A DNA stretch of 64,000 nucleotides, taken from assembly GCF_023276375.1 (NCBI RefSeq), contig NZ_JALLPK010000001.1, positions 2,356,001-2,420,000 of the forward strand. Reading direction: 5' to 3'. Under the pieces are notes generated by a model that was not told the origin of the DNA, made no database searches, and worked only from the letters and a program-made list of their open reading frames with translations. Shown here piece by piece: positions 26,259 through 36,452 of this stretch. This stretch comes from Halocatena marina (GTDB lineage Archaea > Halobacteriota > Halobacteria > Halobacteriales > Haloarculaceae). The first letter of the stretch is position 1. Each line of letters starts with the position of its first letter. A program made the translations under genes and the position numbers.

Positions 26259-26309
26259 AGTAGAGTCGTCGGTTATCGCATTATTCTTGCAGCCGTATTT
26301 TCGGCCTGG

Positions 26310-27650
26310 TCACTGGGCGTCAGTGACGGCTTCAATCAGGAGATCGCACGCGAGGTCAATTTCGCGTTCGGTTACGTCGAGTGGTGGTAGCAATCGGAGC
26401 GTTTTGTAACCACAGCCGAGAGTGAGCAGTCCACGTTTGAGCGCAGCGTCGACGACTGCCTCGCGCAGCGCGTTCGTCTCGAACTCGACAGCGAGCATTA
26501 GCCCAAGACCGCGAACGTCTACGATACCATCCAGATTGGCGTCTTGAAGGCGTTCTGTGGCCTGTCGACCGCGCTCGGTCGCATTCTGGAGCAGGTTGTG
26601 TTCCTCGATTGCGTCGATGGTGAGTACTCCTTGTGCCGAAGCAAGGATATCGCCTGCTCCCCACGTCGATGAGATCCGGGCTTTCTCGTCGGGGAAAACC
26701 TCTTTGCGGGAGATTGTTGCTCCGACGCGGAGTGCCTTCGCGCTCGCAATGACGTCTGGTTCGATTGGGAAGTGGTCAGCAGCCCACATCTCACCAGTAC
26801 GGCCGATCCCTGACTGGATCTCGTCAGCGACGAGGAGGAGGTTGTGTTCGTCACAGAGTGATGCGATCTCGTCCATGAAATCCGCGCTCGGGATTCGATA
26901 GCCCCCCTCTCCCTGTACGGGTTCGATGATGAGATAGGCGACATCATCGCCAGCAACGTGGCCGCGCTCGGGATCGAGCAGTTCCCGGAGCTTCGAACCG
27001 TCTGACGTGAAAAAGCCACAGCCACAGCCTTGGGAGGACTGCGTATCGTTGTGAGTACAGAACGGTACGTCGTGGATGTTCGAAATCGCTGGGTAGTGCT
27101 TCCGGTGGACAGTCTTCGATCGATTGAGTGAAAGCGCACCAAGTGTTCGGCCGTGGAACGCCCCTTCGAACGTGATACCATACTCTCCTCGCGTGTGGTC
27201 ATACGCGATTTTAATCGCATTTTCGACCGCTTCTGCACCCGAGTTCGAGAGGAAGACAGTGTCCATTCCGTAGTGACTCGTGATGTCTGTGAGTCGGTCC
27301 ATCAGTTCTGTTGGACCTGGAAGCCCTCCGTCGACAGCGTTCTCACCACTGACGTAGAAGTCCTGCCCAGCAATTCGTAGCGGATCAACGAGATCAAACT
27401 CGCGCAGTCGGTCCACAATCATGGGGTTGTTGTAGCCGAGCGGCGCGGCACCGACGTGGCTCGTAAAGTCCATGAGAATGTTACCGTCAACATCGGTACA
27501 GAATGGACCATCTGCCTCTTCCGAAAGGTCCCAAACGAAATCATAGACGTAGGTGCTCTTCGCAGCATGCTCGCGATGCTGTCTCGATCGATCGCGGGCG
27601 CGCTCACCTGGCATTGACCGAACCGTCGGAGTCGTCGTATCCCGGTTCAT
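26310..27650 (-). CDS. Class-III PLP-dependent aminotransferase
   Basis: This 446-aa protein has the fold-type I class III signature: 'FLSNSGAEAVENAIKIAY' and 'FEGAFHGRTLGALS', 'IIEPVQGEGGYRIPS' and 'LVADEIQSGIGRTGEMWA'. The PLP lysine is in 'ASAKALRVGA'. A Cys-containing insertion ('CGCGFFTSDGSKL') and the end 'LGCGYKTLRLLPPLDVTEREID' suggest the lysine-epsilon/ornithine/GABA transaminase group; the exact substrate is uncertain. The ATG at 27650 is chosen over the upstream in-frame start at 27782, since the 44 extra residues look like translated intergenic DNA. Confidence 0.85.
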   Translation of the reverse strand: MNRDTTTPTVRSMPGERARDRSRQHREHAAKSTYVYDFVWDLSEEADGPFCTDVDGNILMDFTSHVGAAPLGYNNPMIVDRLREFDLVDPLRIAGQDFYVSGENAVDGGLPGPTELMDRLTDITSHYGMDTVFLSNSGAEAVENAIKIAYDHTRGEYGITFEGAFHGRTLGALSLNRSKTVHRKHYPAISNIHDVPFCTHNDTQSSQGCGCGFFTSDGSKLRELLDPERGHVAGDDVAYLIIEPVQGEGGYRIPSADFMDEIASLCDEHNLLLVADEIQSGIGRTGEMWAADHFPIEPDVIASAKALRVGATISRKEVFPDEKARISSTWGAGDILASAQGVLTIDAIEEHNLLQNATERGRQATERLQDANLDGIVDVRGLGLMLAVEFETNALREAVVDAALKRGLLTLGCGYKTLRLLPPLDVTEREIDLACDLLIEAVTDAQ

Positions 27651-27815
27651 GCCCCGCGTAGATCCCCCGGGGGTAAATAATGAATTGTGTTCGGTGCAGT
27701 ATTTACGACAGCAACGTGTCCACGACGAGCACAGTAAACCATCATCGAAATATGAATATCCCCACTCATATCCATAGAACATCCAATACCACGTCGATAA
27801 TGTTCTAGTTATATA

Positions 27816-29072
27816 TCAAATGAGGATGAGGATGGCGATACCTGTTGCGACGGTTGCCAAGCCGGCGCTCCACGCGGCGACGCGGTAGCCAAACGATCTC
27901 GTCGGGCTAACGAGCGCAAGCGCGGCTTTCACGCCGATGCTCGTGATTGTCGCAATCATTACGCCAAGAATAGCCGTGTTCGGGCTAATCACGTTCCCGT
28001 TGTAGAGGACAATTGCCGAGGTTGTCGCACCAGCGCTCGAAACGAAACCACTGAGTGCGGCCGCGAGCAGAAAGCCAGCATTCCCGTACAACGCTTTCGC
28101 GATCGCGCTTCCGAGAAGCACCACAGCGAACAGTGCACCGAAGCTGAGGGCGTTTCGGAGAGAAAACGGACTATCGAGATCGAGATCGATCTGTTCAGAC
28201 CAGTCTGCAGTAAGTCCAGCGACCACGAGACTCCCAAGAATAATAGCGCTCAACGGTAGCACGAGACCGATCATCGGCTGACGGTTGTCGGCAAACACCA
28301 GCACGATCGTCAGATTGCGCAGCGCCATTGCCGCATCCGCAAGGAGAATTGCCGCAACGGCGTACGAGACCGCATCAGATCGCTGTCGGACGTGATCCAA
28401 CATTGCGCCGACGACGGCTGTTGAGGATGCCAATCCTCCGAAGAAGCCGGTAACGACGATGCCACGGCCGCCATACGATCTGACAATTGCGTAGTTGACG
28501 ATGCCGATAGCAGCAACACTGACAACGAGCAACCACACCACTCGGGGTTCGATCTCGATAGAGAGACCGATGAGTGTCACTGTCATCGACCCACCTGGGA
28601 GTATCGGATAGATAACGAACGCGAGGACGCCGAACTCTGCTGCCGAACGCAACTCCGCTTTGGTGAGGCCCCACGCGAAATCGTGCAGTTCGCGTTTCAA
28701 AACGAGGAGGAGTGATGAAAGTATTGTGACCGTCACGCCCTCAAGAAGCATCCCCGTTCCAACGAGTACGCCAACTCCGTACGCCACGAGCATAGACACC
28801 GCCGTCGTCAGAGATAATCCCTCGCCGTCAATGAGGAGCCCACGGAAAGCGAGCACGACCCCCTGTACAACGATTAGTACACCCCCGAGGACGAGCAGCC
28901 ACTGTCGATTAAGCACCGTGAACAACGCTCCGAGGAGCGTGATCAGTGAGAACGTCCGAATGCCCGCCGATCGGTGTGACCACTCTCGTTCCAGACCGAG
29001 AAACAACCCCAACGCCCCTGCGAGAATGAGACGCATGAGAACGGGGTCTGGAACCGAGAGCTCTAATGCCAT
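27816..29072 (-). CDS. MgtC/SapB-type membrane protein with DUF4010 domain
   Basis: This 418-aa protein is almost wholly hydrophobic, with about a dozen predicted helices. The N-terminal third has the MgtC/SapB sequence 'GLFLGLEREWSHRSAGIRTFSLITLLGALF'. The remainder matches the DUF4010 extension, with 'FAWGLTKAELRSAAEFGVLAFVIYPILPGG'. The family is linked to magnesium homeostasis and to acid or stress tolerance in bacteria; its role in archaea is not established. It is divergently oriented from the AI-2E transporter gene with an AT-rich promoter gap. Confidence 0.85.
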   Translation of the reverse strand: MALELSVPDPVLMRLILAGALGLFLGLEREWSHRSAGIRTFSLITLLGALFTVLNRQWLLVLGGVLIVVQGVVLAFRGLLIDGEGLSLTTAVSMLVAYGVGVLVGTGMLLEGVTVTILSSLLLVLKRELHDFAWGLTKAELRSAAEFGVLAFVIYPILPGGSMTVTLIGLSIEIEPRVVWLLVVSVAAIGIVNYAIVRSYGGRGIVVTGFFGGLASSTAVVGAMLDHVRQRSDAVSYAVAAILLADAAMALRNLTIVLVFADNRQPMIGLVLPLSAIILGSLVVAGLTADWSEQIDLDLDSPFSLRNALSFGALFAVVLLGSAIAKALYGNAGFLLAAALSGFVSSAGATTSAIVLYNGNVISPNTAILGVMIATITSIGVKAALALVSPTRSFGYRVAAWSAGLATVATGIAILILI

Positions 29073-29151
29073 ATGTTACCGAACATAGCGCTATATATTA
29101 AGTGATTCGGTGTCAACGGGGTTTTTTGCTCTACGGGTCGCATTGCGCCGT

Positions 29152-30423
29152 ATGTCCAGAATTAGCTGGCGGCGCGCAGGGTGGGCAGTTATTGGAGCGA
29201 CGCTTGGCCTCGCGTTGTTGTTCGTGCTGCATTCGTTCATTGGCACGTTCGTCTTCGGTGTTTTCATCTACTACGCTACACGACCGATGTATCAGCGACT
29301 GGAACGGTACATCTATCCGAAAAGCCTCGCAGCAGCAGTTTCTATTCTTGCGCTTGCTCTCCCAGCGATTCTTCTGTTCGCGTACCTCGCTGCCATCGGC
29401 CTCCAACAATTTGGTTCCGTGACACAAAACATCAATCTCGGACCATTTCAGGAAGTCATCGGACCGTACATCGACGTTTCAACCCTCGTTCGGAATCCAC
29501 AACTGATCTCTCAGCGGGTAGATATACAACAACTTTCGAACTTCGATTTCAGCACACTCGCCCCAGTACAGAAGCTCCTCAACGAGGTAGGCAAGTATCT
29601 CGGATTCCTCGGTAACATGCTCCTTCATTTGTTCATTATGCTCGCGCTCGCATTCTACCTCTTGCGCGATGGACCCCGAGCCTCTCGATGGCTCCTCGAA
29701 CGATTCGGCGACGAACGGGGCCTTCTCGAAGAGTATCTGCGTGCAGTCGACACCGATTTTGCGAGCGTCTTCTTCGGAAATATCCTGAACGCCGTCATGA
29801 CAGGACTCATTGGTGCAATCTCGTATTCTGCACTGAATCGGATGGCGTCTGGTGGAACGATCCCATATCCGGAACTACTGGGACTGTTGACGGGCGTCGC
29901 CAGTCTCATTCCAGTCGTCGGCATGAAGCTCGTCTACGTCCCAGTCACGCTCTACCTCCTCGCTCAACAGTTCACACAGTCGGGATCGCTTGTGTTCGTC
30001 GGGCTGTTCTTCGTCATCTCGTTTTTCATCGTGGACACACTCCCTGACTTCGTTCTTCGGCCGTACGTCTCGGGACGAAATCTCCACGTCGGGACGGTCA
30101 TGTTCGCATACATATTTGGTCCGCTGCTGTTCGGCTGGTACGGACTCTTTCTCGGACCGATACTCCTCGTGTTTGCGTATCACTTCGCGCGATTGGTGCT
30201 CCCCGAACTACTCCGTGATGAGCCGACGACACAAACGGATCCCACACTCGTGTTTCCGTCTTCGAATGCCCTCTCGCCAGCCATGATGGACGCAGACGGC
30301 AGACACACATCAGACAACCCAGCAGAACAGAAACGAGAGCAAAGCGAAAGTGAAAATGGATCCAAAACGACACAGATCGATGAAGAGGATGGCTCTCTGG
30401 ATGGATCAGTCAATGAGAGCTAA
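29152..30423 (+). CDS. AI-2E/PerM-family transporter
   Basis: This 423-aa protein has about eight hydrophobic helices and the family motif region 'PDFVLRPYVSGRNLHVGTVMFAYIFGPLLFGWYGLFLGPILLV' (central pore helices). It has a long soluble Glu/Ser/Lys-rich C-terminal tail (about 360-423). The family exports autoinducer-2 in some bacteria, but others act as Na+/H+ antiporters, so the substrate is open. The ATG at 29152 is preferred over the upstream GTG at 29110, as a family-like N-terminus begins there. Confidence 0.82.
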   Translation: MSRISWRRAGWAVIGATLGLALLFVLHSFIGTFVFGVFIYYATRPMYQRLERYIYPKSLAAAVSILALALPAILLFAYLAAIGLQQFGSVTQNINLGPFQEVIGPYIDVSTLVRNPQLISQRVDIQQLSNFDFSTLAPVQKLLNEVGKYLGFLGNMLLHLFIMLALAFYLLRDGPRASRWLLERFGDERGLLEEYLRAVDTDFASVFFGNILNAVMTGLIGAISYSALNRMASGGTIPYPELLGLLTGVASLIPVVGMKLVYVPVTLYLLAQQFTQSGSLVFVGLFFVISFFIVDTLPDFVLRPYVSGRNLHVGTVMFAYIFGPLLFGWYGLFLGPILLVFAYHFARLVLPELLRDEPTTQTDPTLVFPSSNALSPAMMDADGRHTSDNPAEQKREQSESENGSKTTQIDEEDGSLDGSVNES

Positions 30424-30501
30424 TCGATAGCTGCGATCGAGTGATTCGATCGCGCTCGGCTCGACGCCTAACAGATTCGTTGTTATTCTCGGATTTGGAA
30501 T

Positions 30502-31668
30502 TTAGAATCCTTTGTCCATCAGTTCGCGGGCGATGATGTTCTTCTGGATTTCGGTCGTTCCTTCGTAGATCTGTGTGATCTTGGCGTCACGGTAGAGACG
30601 TTCGACATCGAAGTCGTTGACGTAGCCCGATCCGCCGTGGATCTGGACGGCTTCGTTTGCACAGTCGACAGCGACGCGGGAGGCAAACTCCTTTGCCATC
30701 GAAGCAAGCGTCGTCAGCTGTTCGTCCGAGTGTTCGACGCTCCACGCGGACTTGTACGTGAGCTGTCTGGCTGCTTCGGTTCGAGTGTGCATGTCGGCGA
30801 TCTTATGCTGGATGGACTGGAAGTCGCCGATCGGACGGCCGAACTGCTCGCGTTCTTGTGCGTATTCCAGTGACCGTTCTGCAGCACCTTTCGCGATTCC
30901 CACGCCCTGTGCAGCTACCATCGTCCGTGTGATGTCGAAGAACTGCATGAGCTGGAGGAAGCCCATCCCACGCGTACCGACGAGGTTCTCTTCGGGGACA
31001 CGCACGTCATCGAAGATGAGTTCGGCCGTATCGCTTGCTCGGATTCCGAGTTTCCCCGTGATCTTCTCGCTCGTAAATCCGTCGCGGTCGGACTCGACGA
31101 CGATCTGAGAGAATCCGTTGTATCGACCTTCGGCGTCGGGGTCGGTCTCACACATGACAACGAAGAAATCACCCACAGAGCCGTTGGTGATCCACATCTT
31201 GTTGCCGTTGATGACCCACTCGTCGCCGTCTTTTTCGGCATTGGTTGACACCGAGGACACGTCGGAGCCAGTGTCGGGTTCGGAGATTGCCGCACCCATG
31301 ATCGCCTCGCCGCTCGCAATCGGGGCGAGGAACTTCTCTTTTTGCTCTTCTGTTCCGTATTCGATGATAGCGTCGCTCCCGAACGTGGTTGCTGTGATCG
31401 AGAGAGCAATACCGGGATCGACGGCGAACAGCTCCTCGATGATGATGGCCGTATCGAGCGCGCTGTACTCAGCGCCGCCGTACTCCATCGGAATGTTCGC
31501 TCCGGTCAAGCCCATCTCCGTTGCGGTCTCTAGGACTTCGAATGGGAACTTCTCCTCAACGTCGTACTCTTGGGCGACAGGTGCAATCTCATTCTCCGCA
31601 AAACGACGGACCTCATCTCTGATTTGTGTCTGCTCGTCGGATAATTCGAAATCCATGCTCATTTTCAT
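30502..31668 (-). CDS. Acyl-CoA dehydrogenase
   Basis: This 388-aa flavoprotein carries 'PDTGSDVSSVSTNA' and 'WVINGNKMWITNGSVGDFFVV', 'FGRPIGDFQSIQHKIADM', and the ending 'DAKITQIYEGTTEIQKNIIARELM', in which the Glu is the catalytic base. It performs the first step of fatty-acid beta-oxidation or branched-chain acyl-CoA oxidation. Three ATGs (31668, 31662, 31656) are close together; 31668 is given. It is divergently oriented from the hydroxyacyl-CoA dehydrogenase/enoyl-CoA hydratase gene, so the two form a short beta-oxidation unit. Confidence 0.92.
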   Translation of the reverse strand: MKMSMDFELSDEQTQIRDEVRRFAENEIAPVAQEYDVEEKFPFEVLETATEMGLTGANIPMEYGGAEYSALDTAIIIEELFAVDPGIALSITATTFGSDAIIEYGTEEQKEKFLAPIASGEAIMGAAISEPDTGSDVSSVSTNAEKDGDEWVINGNKMWITNGSVGDFFVVMCETDPDAEGRYNGFSQIVVESDRDGFTSEKITGKLGIRASDTAELIFDDVRVPEENLVGTRGMGFLQLMQFFDITRTMVAAQGVGIAKGAAERSLEYAQEREQFGRPIGDFQSIQHKIADMHTRTEAARQLTYKSAWSVEHSDEQLTTLASMAKEFASRVAVDCANEAVQIHGGSGYVNDFDVERLYRDAKITQIYEGTTEIQKNIIARELMDKGF

Positions 31669-31773
31669 CGGTGTTAAACCATAACGATTTTGCGCAAGCG
31701 ATAAACCCGTAAACGGTTGTTATAGGCCCAATGGGAAACGTTGAACACCTCTCCGAGAGACTCACTAATTGTC

Positions 31774-33744
31774 ATGGATGTAGATGATATCGATAGTATC
31801 GCGGTGCTCGGTGCCGGGAACATGGGTCACGGGATCGCCGAGGTGGCCGCACTCTCCGGCTACGAGGTCACGCTCCGCGATATCAACGAGGAGTTCGTTC
31901 AGAACGGCTACGATCAGATTGAGTGGAGTCTCGGAAAGCTCGCGGAGAACGATCGAATCAGCGAGGAGGACGCAGACAACGCGCTCGAACAGATCACGCC
32001 ACTCGTCGACATGGAGGCTGCCGTTAGTGACGCCGATTTCATCATCGAAGCAGTCCCCGAGCAGATGGAGATCAAAAAGGACGTGTACAGCGAGGTACAA
32101 GAACACGCCCCAGAGCACACGATTCTCGCATCGAACACGTCGTCGCTTTCGATCACCGATCTCTCGGAAGTGACCGAACGGCCCGAGCAGTTCTGTGGGA
32201 TGCATTTCTTCAACCCACCAGTGCGCATGCAGCTCGTTGAGGTCATCTCAGGCGAACACACCGCAGAAGAGACGCTTTCTGTGACCGAACAGCTCGCAGA
32301 TTCGTTCGATAAGTCTCCTGTTCGCGTGCGAAAGGATACGCCTGGTTTCATCGTGAACCGGATTCTCGTTCCGCTGATGAACGAGGCGTGCTGGATCGTC
32401 TCCGAGGACGATGCGACCAAAGAAGAAGTCGACAGCACAGTCAAGTTCGACCTCGGTCTCCCGATGGGTGCATTCGAACTCGGCGATCAGGTCGGTAACG
32501 ATGTCACCTATCACGTCCTCGAATACATGAACGACGTACTCGGCGAGGCGTACGCTCCTGCACCGTTGCTTGAGGAAGTTGTTGAGGAAGAACGCTACGG
32601 GAAAAAGAGCGGTGAAGGCTTCTACGACTACAAGAACGGCGATGGGGCACAGATCCCCACCGATGTTGGCAGCAGCGAGATCAAGCACCGTCTGCTCGCC
32701 GTGATGGCAAACGAAGTCGGCAATCTCGTCGGCAACGAGGTTGCACCGGTCGAGGACATCGACGAGGCCGTGATGCTCGGGGCCGGGTTCCCAGAAGGGC
32801 CAGGGAAACTCGCCGACGAAACGGGACTCGAAACGCTCGTCGAGACACTCGATGAACGGCTCGAACAGAACGGCGCATCGCGGTATGAGGCTTCGGACTA
32901 CCTCCGCGATCGAGCCCAAGAAGGAGGATTTTACGACGAGGAAGCTGACGACGACACAGTCGAATACGAGATGATCCGCGTCGAGTACCCGGGCGAGATG
33001 GTTGGGCAGATCGTCATCGATCGTCCACACCGGATGAACACCATCAACATCGAACTGCTCGACGAATTGGGAGCAGCCATCGATGCGTTCGAATCCGACG
33101 ACGACGTCCGCGCGATCCTCATTACGGGCGAGGGCGAGAAGGCGTTCTCTGCTGGAGCGGACGTGCAATCGATGGCCACGAGCGCAGAGCCGCTTCAGGC
33201 AATCGAACTCTCGCGGACGGGACAACAGACCTACGGTAAACTCGAATCGTGTTCGATGCCAGTCGTCGCTGGTATCGATGGCTACTGTCTCGGTGGCGGG
33301 ATGGAACTCTCGATGTGCGCTGACATGCGTATCGCCTCTGAGCGTTCTGAACTCGGCCAACCCGAACTCAACCTTGGTCTGCTACCGGGATGGGGTGGCA
33401 CGCAACGGCTCCAGCACATCGTTGGTGAGGGTCGAGCGAAGGAGATCATCCTGACCGCAGACCGCTACGACGCGGAGACGATGGCCGACTACGGATTCCT
33501 GAATGACGTCGTCTCGAACGACGAACTGGCGTCCGAGGCGTTCGAACTCGCTGCCGATCTCGCTGCCGGACCACCGATTGCGACACAGTTCGTCAAGAAA
33601 GCGATGCTACGCGGCTGGGAGGACACGGATGCCGGTCTCGAAATCGAAGCACAGGCGTTCGGTCACCTCATCGGTACCGACGACCTCATGGAAGGAATTA
33701 CGGCCTTCATGGGCGATGGCGACCCTGAATTCGAAGGGAAGTAG
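31774..33744 (+). CDS. 3-Hydroxyacyl-CoA dehydrogenase / enoyl-CoA hydratase fusion
   Basis: This 656-aa protein joins two beta-oxidation domains. Residues 1-380 are the NAD-dependent dehydrogenase, with 'AVLGAGNMGHGIAEVAALSGYEV', 'NTSSLSITDLSE', 'GMHFFNPPVRMQLVEVI' and 'DTPGFIVNRILVPLMNEA'. From about 395 it is an enoyl-CoA hydratase/isomerase with 'FSAGADVQSM' (oxyanion hole) and 'GYCLGGGMELSMCADMRIAS'. In bacterial FadB the order is reversed. ATG 31774 is chosen over a TTG start at 31741. It is divergent from the acyl-CoA dehydrogenase. Confidence 0.93.
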   Translation: MDVDDIDSIAVLGAGNMGHGIAEVAALSGYEVTLRDINEEFVQNGYDQIEWSLGKLAENDRISEEDADNALEQITPLVDMEAAVSDADFIIEAVPEQMEIKKDVYSEVQEHAPEHTILASNTSSLSITDLSEVTERPEQFCGMHFFNPPVRMQLVEVISGEHTAEETLSVTEQLADSFDKSPVRVRKDTPGFIVNRILVPLMNEACWIVSEDDATKEEVDSTVKFDLGLPMGAFELGDQVGNDVTYHVLEYMNDVLGEAYAPAPLLEEVVEEERYGKKSGEGFYDYKNGDGAQIPTDVGSSEIKHRLLAVMANEVGNLVGNEVAPVEDIDEAVMLGAGFPEGPGKLADETGLETLVETLDERLEQNGASRYEASDYLRDRAQEGGFYDEEADDDTVEYEMIRVEYPGEMVGQIVIDRPHRMNTINIELLDELGAAIDAFESDDDVRAILITGEGEKAFSAGADVQSMATSAEPLQAIELSRTGQQTYGKLESCSMPVVAGIDGYCLGGGMELSMCADMRIASERSELGQPELNLGLLPGWGGTQRLQHIVGEGRAKEIILTADRYDAETMADYGFLNDVVSNDELASEAFELAADLAAGPPIATQFVKKAMLRGWEDTDAGLEIEAQAFGHLIGTDDLMEGITAFMGDGDPEFEGK

Positions 33745-33916
33745 AAACGAGTCACAGATCGGAACGGGGGAGATCTGAGTACCACCGGCTAAACGATATT
33801 CAACAACTATCGATCGAGTGACCTCGTTCGAGTACTCTCTGTTCGAGAACGATCAGTGTACTCGCTGAAACAAGCGAATACAGAGCGTCCCGCCGTCTTC
33901 TATCCGATCTGATTTT

Positions 33917-35008
33917 TTATGATTCGAATTCGTCTTCGAAGACGAATCGACCATTTCGCTGTACCACGTCTCCATCGACTTCGATGACCGACTCTTCGCT
34001 CATATCAACGATCATATCGACGTGTGCTGCGCTCTCGTTGCGCTCGCGGTTCGGACCGACAGTGTCGCCGTAGGCGTTTCCGACGGCCATGTGGACGGTG
34101 TCGCCCATCTTCTCATCGAAGAGCATATTGTACGTGAACCGATCGATGTCGCGGTTCATCCCGATGCCCAACTCCCCGAGCCGTCGTGCACCCTCGTCGG
34201 TTTCGAGCACCGACGTCAGCACGTTTTCGTTCGTCTCGGCGCTGTGTTCGACGACCACGCCGTCCTCGAAGACGAGATGTGCGTTCTCGACTTCGCGGCC
34301 TTGATGGTAGAGAGGCATATCGAACAGCACTTCGCCCTCAACGGAGTCGGGGACGGGTGCGGTGAACACCTCACCGCCCGGGAGATTGTACTCTGCGTAG
34401 TCGTTCTGGGTGTGCATTCCATCGATGGACATGGTGATGTCGGTCGTGTCACCGCTCTTGATGCGTATCTCACTCGCCGGGTCGAGAATATCGACCATTC
34501 GCTGTTGGTGCTCGCGTTGGGCGTCCCAATCCTTATCGATCGCATCCCAAACGAAATCCTCGTACGCTTCGGTGCTCATCCCTGCGAGCTGAGCGAAGCT
34601 CGCGCACGGGAACTGGGTGAGACACCACCGTTTCGAGAGTGCAATATCGCTGATAGGCTTTTTCGCGCGCTCGTTCGCGGCCATCGTCTCGGGCGTGACA
34701 TCACTCGTTTCAGTGACGTTTTGACCACCACGCACTCGGATGAGCACGTCCACATTCTCGTACAGTGCTGCTAGGTGCTCTGGCGTCTCGATCCCATCTG
34801 CACCGGCCGCTCGGAGATACGCCCGATCAGCACGGTCGCTGTCGGCTAAGTACACAGGAACACCACCGATGTCACCGACTACTTCGTGGAGAGCAACAGC
34901 GAGATCTTCTGCGACAGATGGTGTACTGATAACGACGTTCTCGCCAGGTTGGAGATCGACGGAATGATTCACGATGGTCGCCGCGTGCTGACGGATTCGT
35001 GGATCCAT
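33917..35008 (-). CDS. M29-family aminopeptidase
   Basis: This 363-aa protein has the thermophilic-aminopeptidase (M29, AmpS) signature 'NDYAEYNLPGGEVFTAPVPDSVEGEV' (two Glu ligands), 'GELGIGMNRDI' and 'HMAVGNAYGDTVG' with a final 'ESAAHVDMI'. These proteins are dimeric metal-dependent exopeptidases that act on oligopeptides in the cytoplasm. The start codon and length agree with the family. It is convergent with the upstream gene and divergent from threonine aldolase. Confidence 0.9.
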   Translation of the reverse strand: MDPRIRQHAATIVNHSVDLQPGENVVISTPSVAEDLAVALHEVVGDIGGVPVYLADSDRADRAYLRAAGADGIETPEHLAALYENVDVLIRVRGGQNVTETSDVTPETMAANERAKKPISDIALSKRWCLTQFPCASFAQLAGMSTEAYEDFVWDAIDKDWDAQREHQQRMVDILDPASEIRIKSGDTTDITMSIDGMHTQNDYAEYNLPGGEVFTAPVPDSVEGEVLFDMPLYHQGREVENAHLVFEDGVVVEHSAETNENVLTSVLETDEGARRLGELGIGMNRDIDRFTYNMLFDEKMGDTVHMAVGNAYGDTVGPNRERNESAAHVDMIVDMSEESVIEVDGDVVQRNGRFVFEDEFES

Positions 35009-35154
35009 GGTTAGTGACTGATTTTGCCGGAAAAACAGCTTTCGAAGTCGAGTTGGTGTCTGGTTATTCGGCGACGTTCCTTGTCATCAGTGTCATGCTC
35101 GCTTCGGTCACGGCGATTTCGTTGCCTGCTGATTCGGCTGTTCTGATCGAGGTG

Positions 35155-35162
35155 TATTTATT
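35155..35162 (+). promoter_or_regulatory. TATA box of the threonine aldolase gene
   Basis: TATTTATT is centred 28 nt upstream of the ATG at 35186. The spacing and the lack of a leader support that start over the ATG five codons earlier at 35171. Confidence 0.5.
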
Positions 35163-35185
35163 TTCGCATCATGATTGTTCACTCC

Positions 35186-36202
35186 ATGATCGACCTTCGA
35201 AGTGACACCGTCACACGACCGAACGACGCGATGCGTGAGAGCGCGCGTGACGCTGAGGTTGGTGATGATGTGTATCACGAGGATCCGACAGTCAACGAAC
35301 TCGAACGTCGTGTAGCCGATCGGCTGGGGTTCGAAGACGCGCTGTTCGTTCCTTCTGGGACAATGGGAAACCAAGTTGCGGCGCGGACACACACGGACCG
35401 CGGACAGGAGATTCTCCTCGAACGCGATAGCCACATCTACCGGTGGGAATGTGCTGGACTCGCCCAACACGCATCACTCCAAACGCGACCGATCGACGGC
35501 GGTAAGCGCGGCGTCATCACCTCTGGAGCTGTCCGCGAAGGGCACGTCCGCGCCAACGACCACCGTCCCGGTACGGGCCTCCTCGCGCTCGAAAACACAC
35601 ACAATGCGAAAGGCGGGACGGCCATCTCGCCCAAGACCATCGACGCAGCTGCAAAAACCGCTCACGATCTTGGAGTTCCGGTCCATCTCGATGGTGCACG
35701 CCTCGCTAACGCTGCTGTCGCTCACGACGTTGCGCTCTCTCGGATGACACGAGAAGTCGACTCCGTTATGATGTGTCTCTCGAAAGGACTCGGTGCTCCT
35801 ATTGGTTCGATGCTTGCAGGATCGTCGGCGTTCATCGATCGCGCTAGACGGGGACGGAAGCTCCTCGGTGGGGGGATGCGACAGGCGGGCATCATTGCTG
35901 CGCCCGGTATGCTCGCGCTCGAAAACGTCGAACGCCTCGAAACAGATCACGAGAACGCCCGTCTGCTTGCTCAGTCACTCGATGCGCTCCAAGGACTCAC
36001 CGCCCACGAACCGGAGACAAATATCGTTCTCGTCGAGACCCACTCCAAAGCGAGTGACTTTCTCACTCGGTGTGCCGATGCTGGCGTTGGCGGTGTCGAA
36101 TTCGACGATCATCTCGTACGATTCACCACTCACTGGGATATTGATCGAGCAGACATCGAAACGGCTATTGAGCGGATCACTAAGGTCATCGAAAAGAGCT
36201 AG
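35186..36202 (+). CDS. Low-specificity L-threonine aldolase
   Basis: This 338-aa PLP enzyme begins with 'MIDLRSDTVTRP', the hallmark opening of the family, and has 'DPTVNELERRVADRLGFEDALFVPSGTMGNQVA', 'ENTHNAKGGTA', 'HLDGARLANAAVAHDVAL' and the PLP lysine in 'CLSKGLGAPIGS'. It cleaves L-threonine or allo-threonine into glycine and acetaldehyde, feeding glycine and one-carbon metabolism. The transcript is probably leaderless. Confidence 0.9.
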   Translation: MIDLRSDTVTRPNDAMRESARDAEVGDDVYHEDPTVNELERRVADRLGFEDALFVPSGTMGNQVAARTHTDRGQEILLERDSHIYRWECAGLAQHASLQTRPIDGGKRGVITSGAVREGHVRANDHRPGTGLLALENTHNAKGGTAISPKTIDAAAKTAHDLGVPVHLDGARLANAAVAHDVALSRMTREVDSVMMCLSKGLGAPIGSMLAGSSAFIDRARRGRKLLGGGMRQAGIIAAPGMLALENVERLETDHENARLLAQSLDALQGLTAHEPETNIVLVETHSKASDFLTRCADAGVGGVEFDDHLVRFTTHWDIDRADIETAIERITKVIEKS

Positions 36203-36333
36203 CGGTTTCTCCCTTGGGCCCCTTCTTGGAAAGCAAGCATTGTTCGTCGGAACAGTAAGTACAGCCCGAAGATGAACAACGCGCCAGCAATAAGGAAAAC
36301 GGCGAGTACGGGATCGTTAATACCGAGCACCAT
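36199..36333 (-). CDS. 44-aa single-pass membrane protein (DUF7859-like)
   Basis: This short protein has the sequence 'VLGINDPVLAVFLIAGALF' as its membrane segment, then Arg-Arg and 'LAFQEGAQGRNR' as a basic cytoplasmic tail. It resembles the short haloarchaeal DUF7859 membrane proteins. The ATG at 36333 is preferred to the upstream 36408 start because the helix begins shortly afterwards. Its 3' end overlaps the convergent threonine aldolase gene by 4 bases. Function unknown. Confidence 0.6.
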   Translation of the reverse strand: MVLGINDPVLAVFLIAGALFIFGLYLLFRRTMLAFQEGAQGRNR

Positions 36334-36452
36334 GCCTCTATTCCATGCCCATACAACAAAACAATTTCGTCGTTCGTTACTGCTCTTGAGAGGCTTGTTA
36401 GTAGGCAAAGGAAACCATTCACAGAGCGGTTAGAATTGGGCTGGACTCTGAG

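Noticed and set aside
32248-33360. 370-codon minus-strand frame
   Set aside because: It is antisense to the dehydrogenase/hydratase fusion gene and arises from its codon bias.
34022-34774. 250-codon plus-strand frame
   Set aside because: It is the opposite strand of the M29 aminopeptidase, with no independent signal.
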